DNA of 47,294 bases from Planktomarina sp. Its GTDB lineage: Bacteria > Pseudomonadota > Alphaproteobacteria > Rhodobacterales > Rhodobacteraceae. The translations under genes were made by a program, and so were the position numbers. The notes under the pieces were generated by a model. The model was given only the letters and a program-made list of their open reading frames with translations, ran no database searches and was not told where the DNA came from. The stretch's first letter is position 1; the number at the start of each line of letters is the position of its first letter. The DNA is taken from the NCBI GenBank assembly GCA_020630595.1, contig JAHDBC010000013.1, positions 1 through 47,294 of the forward strand. Direction: 5' to 3'. Positions 17,717-27,170 of the stretch are shown one piece after another.

Positions 17717-18649
17717 ATGATGGCCCTTGCCCCGCTTTATACCGAATTGGCTGATGCCCCTGATGGGGGGCAGGCCCATTGGCGTGTCTGCAAGGACGGC
17801 GTGCGCATTCGGCTGGCCCATTGGCGCCCCGACGCTGCGCGGGGCACGGTGATCCTGTGTCCCGGGCGGACGGAATATATTGAAAAATATGGCCGTGCGG
17901 TCCGGGAATTCGTCGATGCGGGGTATGCGGTCGTTGTTAACGATTGGCGCGGTCAGGGCATCGCAGATCGTATGACGCCAGACCGATTGGTCGGGCATGT
18001 GGGTCGGTTCTCTGATTTTCAGCATGATGTGGCGGAAATCACCGCCTATGCCGACGAACTTGGTTTGCCAAATCCACGGCACTTGGTGGCCCATTCCATG
18101 GGCGGTTGCATTACGCTGCGCGCCCTGATGAACGGGTTGGCGGTCAAGACAGCCACGTTTTCGGGCCCCATGTGGGGCATCCACCTGACCACAGTCATGC
18201 GGACCGCGGCATGGGCTGCGACAACGGTGCTGAACCCGATGCCGATCCGTGGGATGTTGGCCCCCGGGGCGGATCCCAAACCGATGGTTGAAACGGAATC
18301 ATTTGCGGAAAATCGTCTGACAGGGGACCCTGAATTTTACGACTTCATGATCAACCAACAACGGGTGGTTGGCGATTTCGCCCTTGCTGGTCCGTCCGTT
18401 GCATGGTTGCACGGGGCGTTGCGTGAAATGCGGACGCTGTCAAAACTGCCATCCCCAAAAGTGCCGTGCCTGACCTTTGTGGGCACTGCAGAAGATATCG
18501 TCGATCCGGCCCGGATCGGCGACCGGATGGCGCGATGGGGCAATGGCGAACTTGTGACCGTCGAAGGCGGCAAACATGAAATCATCATGGAAACCCAGGC
18601 CCGGCGCGATCTGTTTTTCGGCCGGACCCTTGCCCACATGGGCGGCTAG
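17717..18649 (+). CDS. Alpha/beta hydrolase, lysophospholipase (PldB) type
   Basis: The protein has 310 residues from ATG 17717 (a second ATG follows directly at 17720). The nucleophile elbow HSMGG places the catalytic serine at residue 127. A GRTEYIEKYG motif near residue 55 is typical of monoglyceride lipase/PldB-type hydrolases, and a late aspartate (AEDIVDP) and histidine (GGKHEI) complete a plausible triad. There is no signal peptide, so it is likely cytoplasmic or membrane-associated. It is probably cotranscribed with the SCP2 gene. Its 3' end overlaps the opposing FAH-hydrolase gene by four bases. Confidence 0.87.
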   Translation: MMALAPLYTELADAPDGGQAHWRVCKDGVRIRLAHWRPDAARGTVILCPGRTEYIEKYGRAVREFVDAGYAVVVNDWRGQGIADRMTPDRLVGHVGRFSDFQHDVAEITAYADELGLPNPRHLVAHSMGGCITLRALMNGLAVKTATFSGPMWGIHLTTVMRTAAWAATTVLNPMPIRGMLAPGADPKPMVETESFAENRLTGDPEFYDFMINQQRVVGDFALAGPSVAWLHGALREMRTLSKLPSPKVPCLTFVGTAEDIVDPARIGDRMARWGNGELVTVEGGKHEIIMETQARRDLFFGRTLAHMGG

Positions 18650-19470
18650 TCTGCCCCGACGGTCTGCCTTTGACTGCCCAATCCGGCGATGGTCAGTTCC
18701 ATGACATCCCCCGGTTTCAGATACGTTTGCGGGGTCATGCCCATGCCAACACCGGGGGGCGTTCCGGTTGCAATCACATCACCCGGATGCAGCGTCATCA
18801 TCTGCGACAGGTAACTGATGATTTCCGCAACAGGAAAGATCATCTTTGCAGTGGTGCCGGACTGCCGTTCGATGCCGTTTACGCTTAGCGAAAGCGACAG
18901 GTTCTGCGGGTCAGGCACTTCGTCGGGGGTCACCAGATACGGCCCCAAAGGACCGAACGTGTCGCAGCTTTTGCCCTTGGTCCACTGACCGCCCCGTTCG
19001 GCCTGAAATTCCCGTTCTGAAACATCGTTGAACACGGCATAGCCCGCCACGTGATCAAGCGCGGCCGCCTGATCCACGTATTTCGCGGTTTTGCCAATGA
19101 TAATCGCCAGTTCCACTTCCCAATCCGTTTTGACGGATCCGCGTGGGATCATCACGTCATCGTTCGGGCCTTGCAGGGCCGATGTGGCCTTCATGAACAC
19201 AATCGGTTCAGTGGGGATGTCCATGCCAGCTTCTGCGGCGTGATCGGAATAATTCAGTCCAATGCACACACATTTGCCAACGTGCGAAACCGGCATTCCG
19301 ATACGGGGGCTCGCATCTACCACCGGGGCGTCGGACAAATCCGTGGGCAGGTTCCCCAACAAGGCAGGTGTGATGTCAGAAATCAGGCCGCTTAGATCGC
19401 GAATGCGGCCGTCGTCATCCAGCGCGCCGGGCTTTTCAGCCCCAATTGGCCCAAACCGCAGATACTTCAT
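18646..19470 (-). CDS. Fumarylacetoacetate hydrolase family protein
   Basis: This 274-residue protein shows the FAH C-terminal fold: IGLNYSDHAAEAG, VFMKATSALQGP, the metal-binding DWEVELAIIIGK, and the end block GDVIATGTPPGVGMG. The closest known types are 2,4-diketo-3-deoxy-fuconate/rhamnonate hydrolases and the oxaloacetate-decarboxylase group. The aldolase gene lies three bases upstream, so the two should form one operon that cleaves a 2-keto-3-deoxy acid or its oxidised form. The substrate cannot be read from the sequence. It is downstream in that operon, with TAG overlapping the PldB-type gene tail to tail. Confidence 0.9.
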   Translation of the reverse strand: MKYLRFGPIGAEKPGALDDDGRIRDLSGLISDITPALLGNLPTDLSDAPVVDASPRIGMPVSHVGKCVCIGLNYSDHAAEAGMDIPTEPIVFMKATSALQGPNDDVMIPRGSVKTDWEVELAIIIGKTAKYVDQAAALDHVAGYAVFNDVSEREFQAERGGQWTKGKSCDTFGPLGPYLVTPDEVPDPQNLSLSLSVNGIERQSGTTAKMIFPVAEIISYLSQMMTLHPGDVIATGTPPGVGMGMTPQTYLKPGDVMELTIAGLGSQRQTVGAD

Positions 19471-19473
19471 CGC

Positions 19474-20241
19474 CTATTCCTTTATCGCGTGGATCCCAGC
19501 CGCATCGCGGTTGGCCCCTTGTTTCATCCAGCCCTGTTCAGATCCGACGAAAAACATGTGGCATCCAAATTGCGCCCAGTCTTGCGCCTTTGCGGCGTTG
19601 GGGACAAAGGTCATATAGGCCTTGTTGTGGGCCTGACACGCCCGCCCTGTGCGATCAAGGGCCGCGAGCAACGCATCGGACCCTGTGTCAGTATAGCCCA
19701 GCGATACCGACATATCCGATGGCCCCAAAAACAATCCGTCAACCCCGGCGGTTGCGGCGATTGCGTCGACATTGTCCAACGCCTCTGGTTCTTCGATCTG
19801 TGCAATCACCACGGTTTCAGACGTCTGGTCCAACACCTGCGCCATGGTTTGTGTGCCGTATCCAGCCCAGCGCGTTGCACCGGCAAAGCCGCGCCCGCCA
19901 TTTCCGAAATGTGCCACTTTCGCAAGCTGCGCTGCCTGATCCGCATGCACGATATGGGGGGCCACAACGCCAACCGCGCCCATATCCAAAACCTGCAAAA
20001 CCGTTTCCGGGCTGAAATGGGTGACACGCACCAAGACCGGAAAATCAAGCGCCCGTGCCATGGCAAGGCACATATCCGCACGTGCGCGGTCAAACGGCGA
20101 ATGTTCCATGTCGATACAGATGAAATCCAGATCTGACGTCGCCAGCACCTCGATCAGTTCATAGGCTGGGGTTTTCATGAACGTGCCCGCCATCATGTCG
20201 CGGTTTGCCATGCGGGATTTGAAAGTGGAAATGCGTGACAT
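19474..20241 (-). CDS. HpcH/HpaI family class II aldolase
   Basis: The 255-residue protein starts at 20241, where GGAGG lies six bases upstream; longer upstream frame is not needed. Family motifs are DFICIDMEHSPFD near residue 43 (catalytic His and metal-binding region), VLVRVTH, IEEPEALDNVDAIAA and GLFLGPSDMSVSLGY. These enzymes cleave 2-keto-3-deoxy sugar acids or 4-hydroxy-2-ketoheptanedioate with a divalent metal. Pairing with an FAH hydrolase three bases downstream fits sugar-acid or aromatic degradation. Its promoter lies in the 72-base gap shared with the exonuclease gene. Confidence 0.9.
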   Translation of the reverse strand: MSRISTFKSRMANRDMMAGTFMKTPAYELIEVLATSDLDFICIDMEHSPFDRARADMCLAMARALDFPVLVRVTHFSPETVLQVLDMGAVGVVAPHIVHADQAAQLAKVAHFGNGGRGFAGATRWAGYGTQTMAQVLDQTSETVVIAQIEEPEALDNVDAIAATAGVDGLFLGPSDMSVSLGYTDTGSDALLAALDRTGRACQAHNKAYMTFVPNAAKAQDWAQFGCHMFFVGSEQGWMKQGANRDAAGIHAIKE

Positions 20242-20313
20242 GGGATCCTCCGATTTCGGGGCACAAAGCCACGAAGGGCTGGCAGCTGCAATCCCTGACG
20301 CTACTATGGGTAT

Positions 20314-21312
20314 ATGGTTTTGCAATTTACCGAACACGGAATCTATTGCCCGGCGGGTGATTTCTACATTGATCCGTGGAAACCCGTGGACCGTGCATTG
20401 ATCACCCATGGTCACGCTGATCACGCGCGATGGGGTCACAAACATTATCTGGCCACGGATGCAGCCGCCCCGGTGATGAAACACCGTTTGGGCGATGTTA
20501 GTCTGGAAAGCGTGGCCTATGACACAAAGATGCAAATCGGCGGTGCGACGGTCAGTTTCCACCCCGCAGGCCACGTTCCGGGATCTGCACAAATCAGGGT
20601 CGATGTCGGCGGCGAAGTTTGGGTCGCAGCAGGCGACTACAAGGTTGTGGACGATGGTCTGTCCGAAGCATTTGAACCGATACCCTGCCATGCATTCATC
20701 ACTGAAAGCACATTCGCACTGCCAGTTTTCAAATGGACCGCGCAATCGGAACTGAAGCGGCAATTGAACGGCTGGTGGGCCGAAAACCGTGCAGCCGGCA
20801 AGGTGTCGATCATCGGGGCGTATTCCTTGGGCAAAGCACAGCGGGTGATGGCAGCGCTTGACGATCAGGGCCCCATCCTGTGCCATGCGGCGATCGAAAA
20901 CACCAATGCCGTGTTGCGCGCGCAGGGTGTCCCCCTGCCCGACACTGTGTTGGTGACCGCAGAGACGGACCGCAAAGCCTTTCCCGGTGCGATGGTCATT
21001 TGCCCACCATCAGCGATTGGATCGGCTTGGGCCAGAAAGTTCGGCCCCCAGTCAACCGCCTTTGCCAGTGGATGGATGGCCCTACGCGGGATCCGGCGGC
21101 GCAGGGCCGTGGATCGGGGATTTATCATGTCAGACCACGCCGACTGGCCAGGGTTGAACACCGCCATCGCAGCGACCGGCGCGGAAAAGGTGTTCGTGAC
21201 GCACGGTTACACGTCCGTATTCACCCGGTGGCTGCGCGAACAGGGCTATGATGCCCATATCGTGGACAGCGGATACCAAGGCGAAACCTTGGACGACGGG
21301 GAAGAGGCATGA
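20314..21312 (+). CDS. Ligase-associated DNA exonuclease, metallo-beta-lactamase fold
   Basis: This 332-residue protein has the metal-binding motif HGHADH at residues 32-37, FHPAGHVPGSAQ near residue 86, GDYK near residue 109 and a C-terminal SDHADW and FVTHGY, matching the beta-CASP/MBL exonucleases found beside bacterial ATP-dependent DNA ligases. Such enzymes are thought to trim DNA ends in a repair pathway. Its stop overlaps the start of the next gene (ATGA at 21309), so the cassette is translationally coupled. It is cytoplasmic. Confidence 0.92.
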   Translation: MVLQFTEHGIYCPAGDFYIDPWKPVDRALITHGHADHARWGHKHYLATDAAAPVMKHRLGDVSLESVAYDTKMQIGGATVSFHPAGHVPGSAQIRVDVGGEVWVAAGDYKVVDDGLSEAFEPIPCHAFITESTFALPVFKWTAQSELKRQLNGWWAENRAAGKVSIIGAYSLGKAQRVMAALDDQGPILCHAAIENTNAVLRAQGVPLPDTVLVTAETDRKAFPGAMVICPPSAIGSAWARKFGPQSTAFASGWMALRGIRRRRAVDRGFIMSDHADWPGLNTAIAATGAEKVFVTHGYTSVFTRWLREQGYDAHIVDSGYQGETLDDGEEA

Positions 21313-22223
21313 TTGATCACACACCAGACAGCTGGGGCTGGAACAAGCGCCATTGGAAAGACAAGGCCGCCGCATTTTCCGGCCGCTACACACTGCGCCC
21401 TATCCTGAGCCTGCCAATACCTCCGCGCGCACATCGCAAGGTCTTTGAATACATGGGGCGACGGCGTGCGTTGGCTGATGGGGTGATACAAACCCATTGG
21501 GTCGACGGAAGACCGGGCAGTTGCCTGTTCACGCCCCCTGACCCAAAGCGCCGCATCCTGTGGTTTCACGGCGGTGGCTTCATCGTCGGATCACCGCGCA
21601 GCTATCGGGCGATGCTGTCGCAGATTGCCGTTCTAGCCGACGCACAGGTGATCGCCCCCAGCTACAGACTGATGCCCGAACACCGGTTTCCGGCCGCAGC
21701 CGAAGATGCCATTGCCGCAGCCGACACCGCATGGGATCATGCACCGGACGTGGGCCCACTTATTGTGGCCGGCGACAGTGCGGGCGGAAATCTGGGCGCG
21801 GTCGCCCTGTCCCATCTGTTGGCCCAAGAAAAACGCCCCGCTGCGGCGATATTTGCCAGTCCAGCCACCTGGATGGACCCGGACCGGCCTGTTCCCCCGG
21901 CAAGGGAATACGTCTTCCCGGCCAAGCTGTTGCAGGGGCTGGGCCGGGCCTATGCCGGGCAAGCACAGCCGGACGACCCGCGCCTGTCGCCATCACAGGC
22001 GGACTTTCCAAACGCACCCCCCACGCTGATCCATTGTTCCAAAGGGGAGCTTTTGGAAACAGATACCAATCTGCTGGCGGCCCGTCTGGAAACATTCGGT
22101 TCGGATGTGACGGTCGAACGCGCACCGGCCATTCCCCATGTCTGGCACTATATGGCAAGCGATTCCCCCTTGGCGATGGATGCCCTGACGCGGATGGGCG
22201 ATTTTGCAAAGGCCCATGGATGA
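21309..22223 (+). CDS. Alpha/beta hydrolase of the hormone-sensitive lipase type
   Basis: This 304-residue protein has the oxyanion-hole motif HGGGF starting at residue 87 and the nucleophile elbow GDSAGG with serine at residue 157. A C-terminal histidine in IPHVWH completes the triad, as in bacterial HSL/GDXG esterases. It overlaps the exonuclease gene by four bases and the ligase gene by four bases, so all three are read as one coupled unit. A lipase-like enzyme between two DNA repair genes is unexpected. It may simply be an insertion into the operon that preserved coupling, or it may work on an adduct; neither is shown. Confidence 0.88.
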   Translation: MIDHTPDSWGWNKRHWKDKAAAFSGRYTLRPILSLPIPPRAHRKVFEYMGRRRALADGVIQTHWVDGRPGSCLFTPPDPKRRILWFHGGGFIVGSPRSYRAMLSQIAVLADAQVIAPSYRLMPEHRFPAAAEDAIAAADTAWDHAPDVGPLIVAGDSAGGNLGAVALSHLLAQEKRPAAAIFASPATWMDPDRPVPPAREYVFPAKLLQGLGRAYAGQAQPDDPRLSPSQADFPNAPPTLIHCSKGELLETDTNLLAARLETFGSDVTVERAPAIPHVWHYMASDSPLAMDALTRMGDFAKAHG

Positions 22224-23818
22224 AGGATTTTGCCCAACTTTTCATGGCAATTGATCAGACGACCAAAACAAATGCCAAGGTCGCGGCCATGCGGGCGTAT
22301 TTTGAAACCGCCGATCCCCGCGACAAACTGTGGACCATCGCGCTTTTTTCAGGTCGTCGTCCAAAGCGGGCAGTCAACACCACGCTTTTGCGCAGTTGGG
22401 CGGCAGAACTGGCAGGCATTCCCCTTTGGCTGTTTGAAGAAAGTTATCCGATTGTTGGCGATCTGGCCGAAACCATTGCACTTGTGCTGCCTGATAACGG
22501 ATCGTCTGATGATCTGCCGCTGCACGAATGGATCGCGTTTCAACAGGCACTGACGGCGCAGGATGAAGATGCACGCAAAGCGGCCATTATTGATGCGTGG
22601 GGGCGGCTGGATACGACCGAACGGTTTTTGTTCAACAAACTGCTGACCGGTGGTTTCCGCATCGGGATTTCGCAAAAGCTGATGACCCGTGCCCTGGCGC
22701 AGGCCACCGCCCAAGACGAGGCAGAGGTTACCCACAAACTGATGGGCGATTGGACCCCGGAAACCGTGACCTTTGAAAGTCTGGTTCTGGCCAACGATCC
22801 CACATCGGATCAATCGCGCCCTTATCCGTTTTATCTGGCCTATCAGATGGAAACCGAACCCGCCGCACTTGGCCCCCCGTCAGACTGGCGCGCGGAATGG
22901 AAATGGGATGGCATTCGGGGTCAGTTGATCCTGCGCGGTGGGGCGCATTATCTGTGGTCCCGGGGCGAAGATCTGATGACAGACCGGTTCCCCGAACTGG
23001 CCCGCGCGCTGGATTTTCTGCCCGATGGCACTGTGCTGGATGGTGAAGTTCTGGCGTGGGATCATGCCGCACACCGCCCCTTGCCCTTTGCGCAGTTGCA
23101 AAAGCGGATCGGGCGCAAGACGGTCCCAAAGAAACTACTGGCTGAGGCCCCGGTGGTGCTGCGCGCCTATGATCTGTTGGAAGATCAGGGCGCGGATATT
23201 CGCGCCCTGCCCTATGCCGACCGCCGGGCGCGGTTGGAACGCTACATCAAAGGCTTGCCTGCTGCGGCACCGCTGATCCTGTCGGAATGGATCGATTTTG
23301 ATGACTGGGACGCGCTGGCCCAAATTCGCGAAACATCGCGGGACAATGCCGCCGAAGGATTGATGCTGAAACGCGCAGGTGCGCCGTATCTGGCCGGACG
23401 CAAGAAAGGCGATTGGTGGAAATGGAAGGTCGATCCGTTGGTGATCGACGCCGTGATGATCTATGCCCAATCCGGCCATGGCCGCCGGGCAAACCTGTTC
23501 ACCGATTTCACCTTTGCCGTGTGGAAAGGCGAAGAATTGGTTCCTTTTACCAAAGCCTATTCAGGCCTGACCGATAAGGAATTTCGGGAAATCACGGCAT
23601 GGGTCAAGAAAAACACCATCCAACGCTTCGGCCCTGTCAGATCCGTCACCCCGCACCACGTGTTCGAGATTGCGTTCGAAGGCATCCAAGAAAGCCCCCG
23701 CCACAAGTCAGGCGTGGCGCTGAGATTCCCGAGGATGAGCCGCTGGCGGCAAGACAAGCCAAAGGAAGAGGCGAATACCTATGAGGATTTGTTGGGTATG
23801 TTGGAGGTTTATGGGTGA
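22220..23818 (+). CDS. ATP-dependent DNA ligase
   Basis: The protein has 532 residues from ATG 22220, which overlaps the preceding TGA. An N-terminal helical DNA-binding domain (1-200) is followed by the nucleotidyltransferase domain with motif I KWDGIRG; Lys228 is the residue adenylated. DGEVLAW (motif III), EGLMLKR (motif IV) and WWKWKVDP (motif V) follow, then an OB-fold. It seals nicks using ATP, unlike the replicative NAD-dependent LigA. The usual partners of this ligase class, an Lhr-type helicase and a PdeM-type phosphoesterase, are not next to it here. Confidence 0.95.
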   Translation: MKDFAQLFMAIDQTTKTNAKVAAMRAYFETADPRDKLWTIALFSGRRPKRAVNTTLLRSWAAELAGIPLWLFEESYPIVGDLAETIALVLPDNGSSDDLPLHEWIAFQQALTAQDEDARKAAIIDAWGRLDTTERFLFNKLLTGGFRIGISQKLMTRALAQATAQDEAEVTHKLMGDWTPETVTFESLVLANDPTSDQSRPYPFYLAYQMETEPAALGPPSDWRAEWKWDGIRGQLILRGGAHYLWSRGEDLMTDRFPELARALDFLPDGTVLDGEVLAWDHAAHRPLPFAQLQKRIGRKTVPKKLLAEAPVVLRAYDLLEDQGADIRALPYADRRARLERYIKGLPAAAPLILSEWIDFDDWDALAQIRETSRDNAAEGLMLKRAGAPYLAGRKKGDWWKWKVDPLVIDAVMIYAQSGHGRRANLFTDFTFAVWKGEELVPFTKAYSGLTDKEFREITAWVKKNTIQRFGPVRSVTPHHVFEIAFEGIQESPRHKSGVALRFPRMSRWRQDKPKEEANTYEDLLGMLEVYG

Positions 23819-23827
23819 TCTCCCAAT

Positions 23828-24250
23828 CTATTCAGGCCATCCGTAGCCTCGTGCCGTATCCCCCATGCGTGCCAAAGTCTCCAATCGTGAAAAGGCATCC
23901 TCAAAAGTTGGACGTTCGTTCGGATCGACATCCCAAATAACAAGCTGTGGTCCATTCACTTTTTGAAACCAATCCGATGACCGTTCTAAAAAAGACCCAT
24001 GAAGCGATGTGAAGGTATAATCCCTAAGGGACGCAACATCCTTCCAGACCGAAACTGTGGCAGAGATCAGCTGATCACGCCCCAATTTCCCAATCTGAAT
24101 TTCCGCTTCGTCATCCGGAATGCGCCAAATAAAACCGGAGTGATCTTCAGCCTGCCGATACACCGATTGCAAGGATCCGGCGAATTCGGCCATCCTTGGA
24201 TCCGTTATTGGATACCGCATGCGCCCCCAATTCATTTGTGCAATCGCCAT
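23828..24250 (-). CDS. DUF3291 family protein
   Basis: This 140-residue protein opens with AIAQMNWGRMRYPITDPRM and has GFIWRIPDD and SVWKDVASLRDYTF, the pattern of DUF3291, a ferredoxin-like fold related to antibiotic-biosynthesis monooxygenase-type domains. No catalytic residues are evident and the role is unknown. AAGGA lies before the ATG. It is convergent with the ligase gene, nine bases away. The 233 bases between this start and the amidohydrolase start show nothing recognisable. Confidence 0.85.
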   Translation of the reverse strand: MAIAQMNWGRMRYPITDPRMAEFAGSLQSVYRQAEDHSGFIWRIPDDEAEIQIGKLGRDQLISATVSVWKDVASLRDYTFTSLHGSFLERSSDWFQKVNGPQLVIWDVDPNERPTFEDAFSRLETLARMGDTARGYGWPE

Positions 24251-24483
24251 TCAAAATTCCTTGGTTCAGGTCTGGAACCGTTCTTTTATCACAATTTTAC
24301 CGTGATCCATAGAAGTGCCGCTTTTCGTGCTGGCGATACTGGCGTCACGATTTGTTCGAAACCTTTGCGGGTTTTAACGCGAAGTTGTGGCCGCATTTTG
24401 GATCGCTGCATTGCCAGACGGAATTGCCCCGCCAATCGTCCAAACCCCTTGCATCCCCCCCATAAAGCGCCAAGTAACATCCT

Positions 24484-25356
24484 ATGACCTACCCGAACGC
24501 CATGATGCCGCCCGACACGCGGCCTTCGCCCAAACCCCTCCCTGCCAACGCCTGCGATACCCACGTCCACATGGTCGCTGGTCCTGAATTTCCGTTGTGG
24601 GACGGGCGGGTGGAAAACCCGGCGCCGGGGCCTGATTTTGTTGGGTGGTTGCAGAAATACAAAGACCATATCGCCGCCTTGGGCTGCACGCGTGGGGTGC
24701 TGGTGCATTCGATCCTGTATGGCACAGACAACCGGGTGACATTGCAGGCGGTCAAAGACCTTGGCGATGGGTTCAAAGGCGTTGGGCTGTTGTCGGATGA
24801 TGCAACGGACAAAGACCTAGACGCCTTTGCCGATGCGGGGATCAAGGCTTTGCGGCTGAATTATGTGCACGGCGGCGTGCTGACATGGGATGGGGCCAAG
24901 GCATTGGCACCCCGGCTGAAAGACCGTGGCATGCACATTCAGATGCTGCTGCACACCCACAAACATATGGTCGAACTGGCCGATGATATTCGTGCCCTGC
25001 CCGTGCCATTGGTTGTTGATCATCTGGGATGGCCGGACCTGAAGTTGGGCCCCGATGAAGCGGGATTTGAAACACTGACAACCCTTTTGGCCGATGGGCA
25101 GGTGCATGTGAAACTTTCCGCGCTCTACCGTTTGTGCCCACCGCCCTATGATCAGGCAGATGCATTTGTTGAAAAATTGCTTGCCGCGAACCCCGATGGA
25201 TTGCTGTGGGGGTCTGACTGGCCGCATCTGATGCTGAACGATGCTGAAATGCCCGATGGGGGCGCGGTCATGGATACATTCTTGCGCACGGTGACGCGGG
25301 ATGATCATTTGCAGAAAATTCTGGTGGACACCCCTGCCCGCCTGTTTGACTTTTAA
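24484..25356 (+). CDS. Amidohydrolase family protein (Amidohydro_2, PDC-hydrolase-like)
   Basis: This 290-residue TIM-barrel metal hydrolase carries CDTHVHM near residue 22 (first two metal-binding histidines), MLLHTHKHM near residue 158, LVVDHLGWPD near residue 178 and LLWGSDWPH near residue 240. The pattern matches 2-pyrone-4,6-dicarboxylate lactonase and related hydrolases. The true substrate is uncertain; no other lignin or protocatechuate genes lie nearby. The M3 peptidase gene begins nine bases after its stop, suggesting cotranscription. Confidence 0.88.
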   Translation: MTYPNAMMPPDTRPSPKPLPANACDTHVHMVAGPEFPLWDGRVENPAPGPDFVGWLQKYKDHIAALGCTRGVLVHSILYGTDNRVTLQAVKDLGDGFKGVGLLSDDATDKDLDAFADAGIKALRLNYVHGGVLTWDGAKALAPRLKDRGMHIQMLLHTHKHMVELADDIRALPVPLVVDHLGWPDLKLGPDEAGFETLTTLLADGQVHVKLSALYRLCPPPYDQADAFVEKLLAANPDGLLWGSDWPHLMLNDAEMPDGGAVMDTFLRTVTRDDHLQKILVDTPARLFDF

Positions 25357-25365
25357 GGAACAACA

Positions 25366-27147
25366 ATGCTCGACAACGCCTTTGGTGACCTGCCCGAATG
25401 GGACCTAACCGATCTTTACGCTGCTGACGACGCGCCCGAATTGGCGCGGGATATGGCATGGCTGGAAAAGGCCTGCGCAGATTTTGCCGCGACCTACGAA
25501 GGCAAATTGGGCACGTTGGATGCCGCGGGCATGTTGGCCGCCGTGCAGGCTTATGAACAGATCGACATCATCGCCGGGCGCATCATGTCCTATGCGGGCC
25601 TGCGGTATTACCAACTGACCACAGATGCAGACCGCGCCAAGTTCATGTCGGATTGTCAGGACAAGATCACAACCTTCACCACCCCTTTGGTGTTCTGGTC
25701 GTTGGAATTCAATCGGTTGGACGATGATTTTCTGGCAGGGCTTTTGGCCGACAGTGATGATCTGGCCCGGTACAAGCCAATCTTCGACCGCTTGCGGGCC
25801 ATGAAACCGTACCAATTGTCAGATGAGCTGGAAAAATTCCTGCACGATCAATCCGTTGTGGGGTCTGCCGCGTGGAACCGGCTGTTTGATGAAACGGTCG
25901 CGGCGCTGAAATTCACGGTTGGTGGTCAGGATCTCCCGTTAGAGGCTGCAGCCAACAAACTGTCAGACCAGAACCGCGCTGTCCGTGAAGAAGCGGCCCG
26001 TGAAATTGCACGGGTGCTGGGTCAAAACCTGCCCCTGTTTGCGCGGGTCCACAACACGCTGGCCAAAGAAAAAGAAATCGAAGACCGCTGGCGCAACATG
26101 CCCACCCCCCAAACCGGGCGGCATCTGTCCAACCACGTCGAACCAGAGGTCGTGCAGGCCCTGCGCGACGCGGTGGTTGCGGCCTATCCAAAACTGTCGC
26201 ACCGGTATTACGCGTTGAAAGCCAAATGGATGGGTTTGGAAAAGCTTCAGGTCTGGGACCGCAACGCGCCATTACCGATGGAGGTTGATAAGACCGTCAA
26301 ATGGGACGAAGCGGAACAGATGGTCATGACCGCCTATGCGGATTTCGCGCCGGAAATGGCCGAAATTGCAAAGCCATTTTTCACAGATGGTTGGATTGAT
26401 GCGGCTGTCAAAACGGGCAAGGCACCCGGCGCGTTTGCGCACCCCACGGTGACCACGGTTCACCCCTATGTCATGCTGAATTACATGGGCAAACCCCGTG
26501 ACGTGATGACGTTGGCCCATGAATTGGGCCACGGCGTGCATCAGGTGCTGGCCGCTGAACAGGGCGAACTGCTGTCTTCCACGCCCCTTACACTTGCCGA
26601 AACCGCGTCAGTCTTTGGTGAAATGCTGACATTCCGCAAAATGCTGGATGGGGCGAAAGACCAGACCGAACGCAAGGTTTTGCTGGCTGGCAAGGTTGAA
26701 GATATGATCAATACGGTGGTCCGCCAGATCGCGTTTTATGATTTCGAATGCAAACTGCATGCCGCCCGGGCCGATGGCGAATTGACCCCGGATCAGATCA
26801 ACGACATTTGGATGAGCGTTCAGGGCGAATCCCTTGGCCCTGTGTTTGAATTCATGGACGGGTATGAAACCTTCTGGTCCTATATCCCACACTTCGTGCA
26901 TTCGCCGTTTTACGTTTATGCCTATGCCTTTGGGGATGGGTTGGTGAATGCGCTTTATGCCGTTTACGAAGAAGGCGATCCCGATTTTCAGTCAAAATAT
27001 TTCGATATGCTGCGGGCCGGCGGATCCAAACACCATACGGAACTGTTGGCGCCGTTTGGGTTGGATGCATCTGATCCTGCGTTCTGGGACAAGGGCCTGT
27101 CGATGATATCGGGGTTCATTGACGAACTGGAAGCAATGGAAGCCTAG
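25366..27147 (+). CDS. pepF: M3 family oligoendopeptidase F
   Basis: The 593-residue protein has the zinc site HELGH at residues 385-389, with the downstream glutamate in TLAETASVFGEM about 25 residues on. It also has the family blocks LPLEAAANKLSDQNR and FVHSPFYVYAYAFGD. Oligoendopeptidase F is a cytoplasmic zinc metallopeptidase that cleaves short peptides. AAGGAACAAC precedes the ATG. It follows the amidohydrolase gene by nine bases and ends in front of a short hairpin shared with the convergent methyltransferase gene. Confidence 0.95.
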   Translation: MLDNAFGDLPEWDLTDLYAADDAPELARDMAWLEKACADFAATYEGKLGTLDAAGMLAAVQAYEQIDIIAGRIMSYAGLRYYQLTTDADRAKFMSDCQDKITTFTTPLVFWSLEFNRLDDDFLAGLLADSDDLARYKPIFDRLRAMKPYQLSDELEKFLHDQSVVGSAAWNRLFDETVAALKFTVGGQDLPLEAAANKLSDQNRAVREEAAREIARVLGQNLPLFARVHNTLAKEKEIEDRWRNMPTPQTGRHLSNHVEPEVVQALRDAVVAAYPKLSHRYYALKAKWMGLEKLQVWDRNAPLPMEVDKTVKWDEAEQMVMTAYADFAPEMAEIAKPFFTDGWIDAAVKTGKAPGAFAHPTVTTVHPYVMLNYMGKPRDVMTLAHELGHGVHQVLAAEQGELLSSTPLTLAETASVFGEMLTFRKMLDGAKDQTERKVLLAGKVEDMINTVVRQIAFYDFECKLHAARADGELTPDQINDIWMSVQGESLGPVFEFMDGYETFWSYIPHFVHSPFYVYAYAFGDGLVNALYAVYEEGDPDFQSKYFDMLRAGGSKHHTELLAPFGLDASDPAFWDKGLSMISGFIDELEAMEA

Positions 27148-27152
27148 CGCCC

Positions 27153-27170
27153 GGTGGGGTGACACCCACC
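27153..27170. terminator. Short hairpin between convergent genes
   Basis: A perfect six-base stem GGTGGG / CCCACC with a six-base loop fills most of the 23-base gap between the peptidase and methyltransferase stops. There is no strong T-run on either strand, so it is at best a weak bidirectional terminator. Confidence 0.4.

Noticed and set aside
23999-24487. Plus-strand ORF across the DUF3291 gene
   Set aside because: It lies over a well-supported minus-strand gene and its translation looks like a shadow frame.
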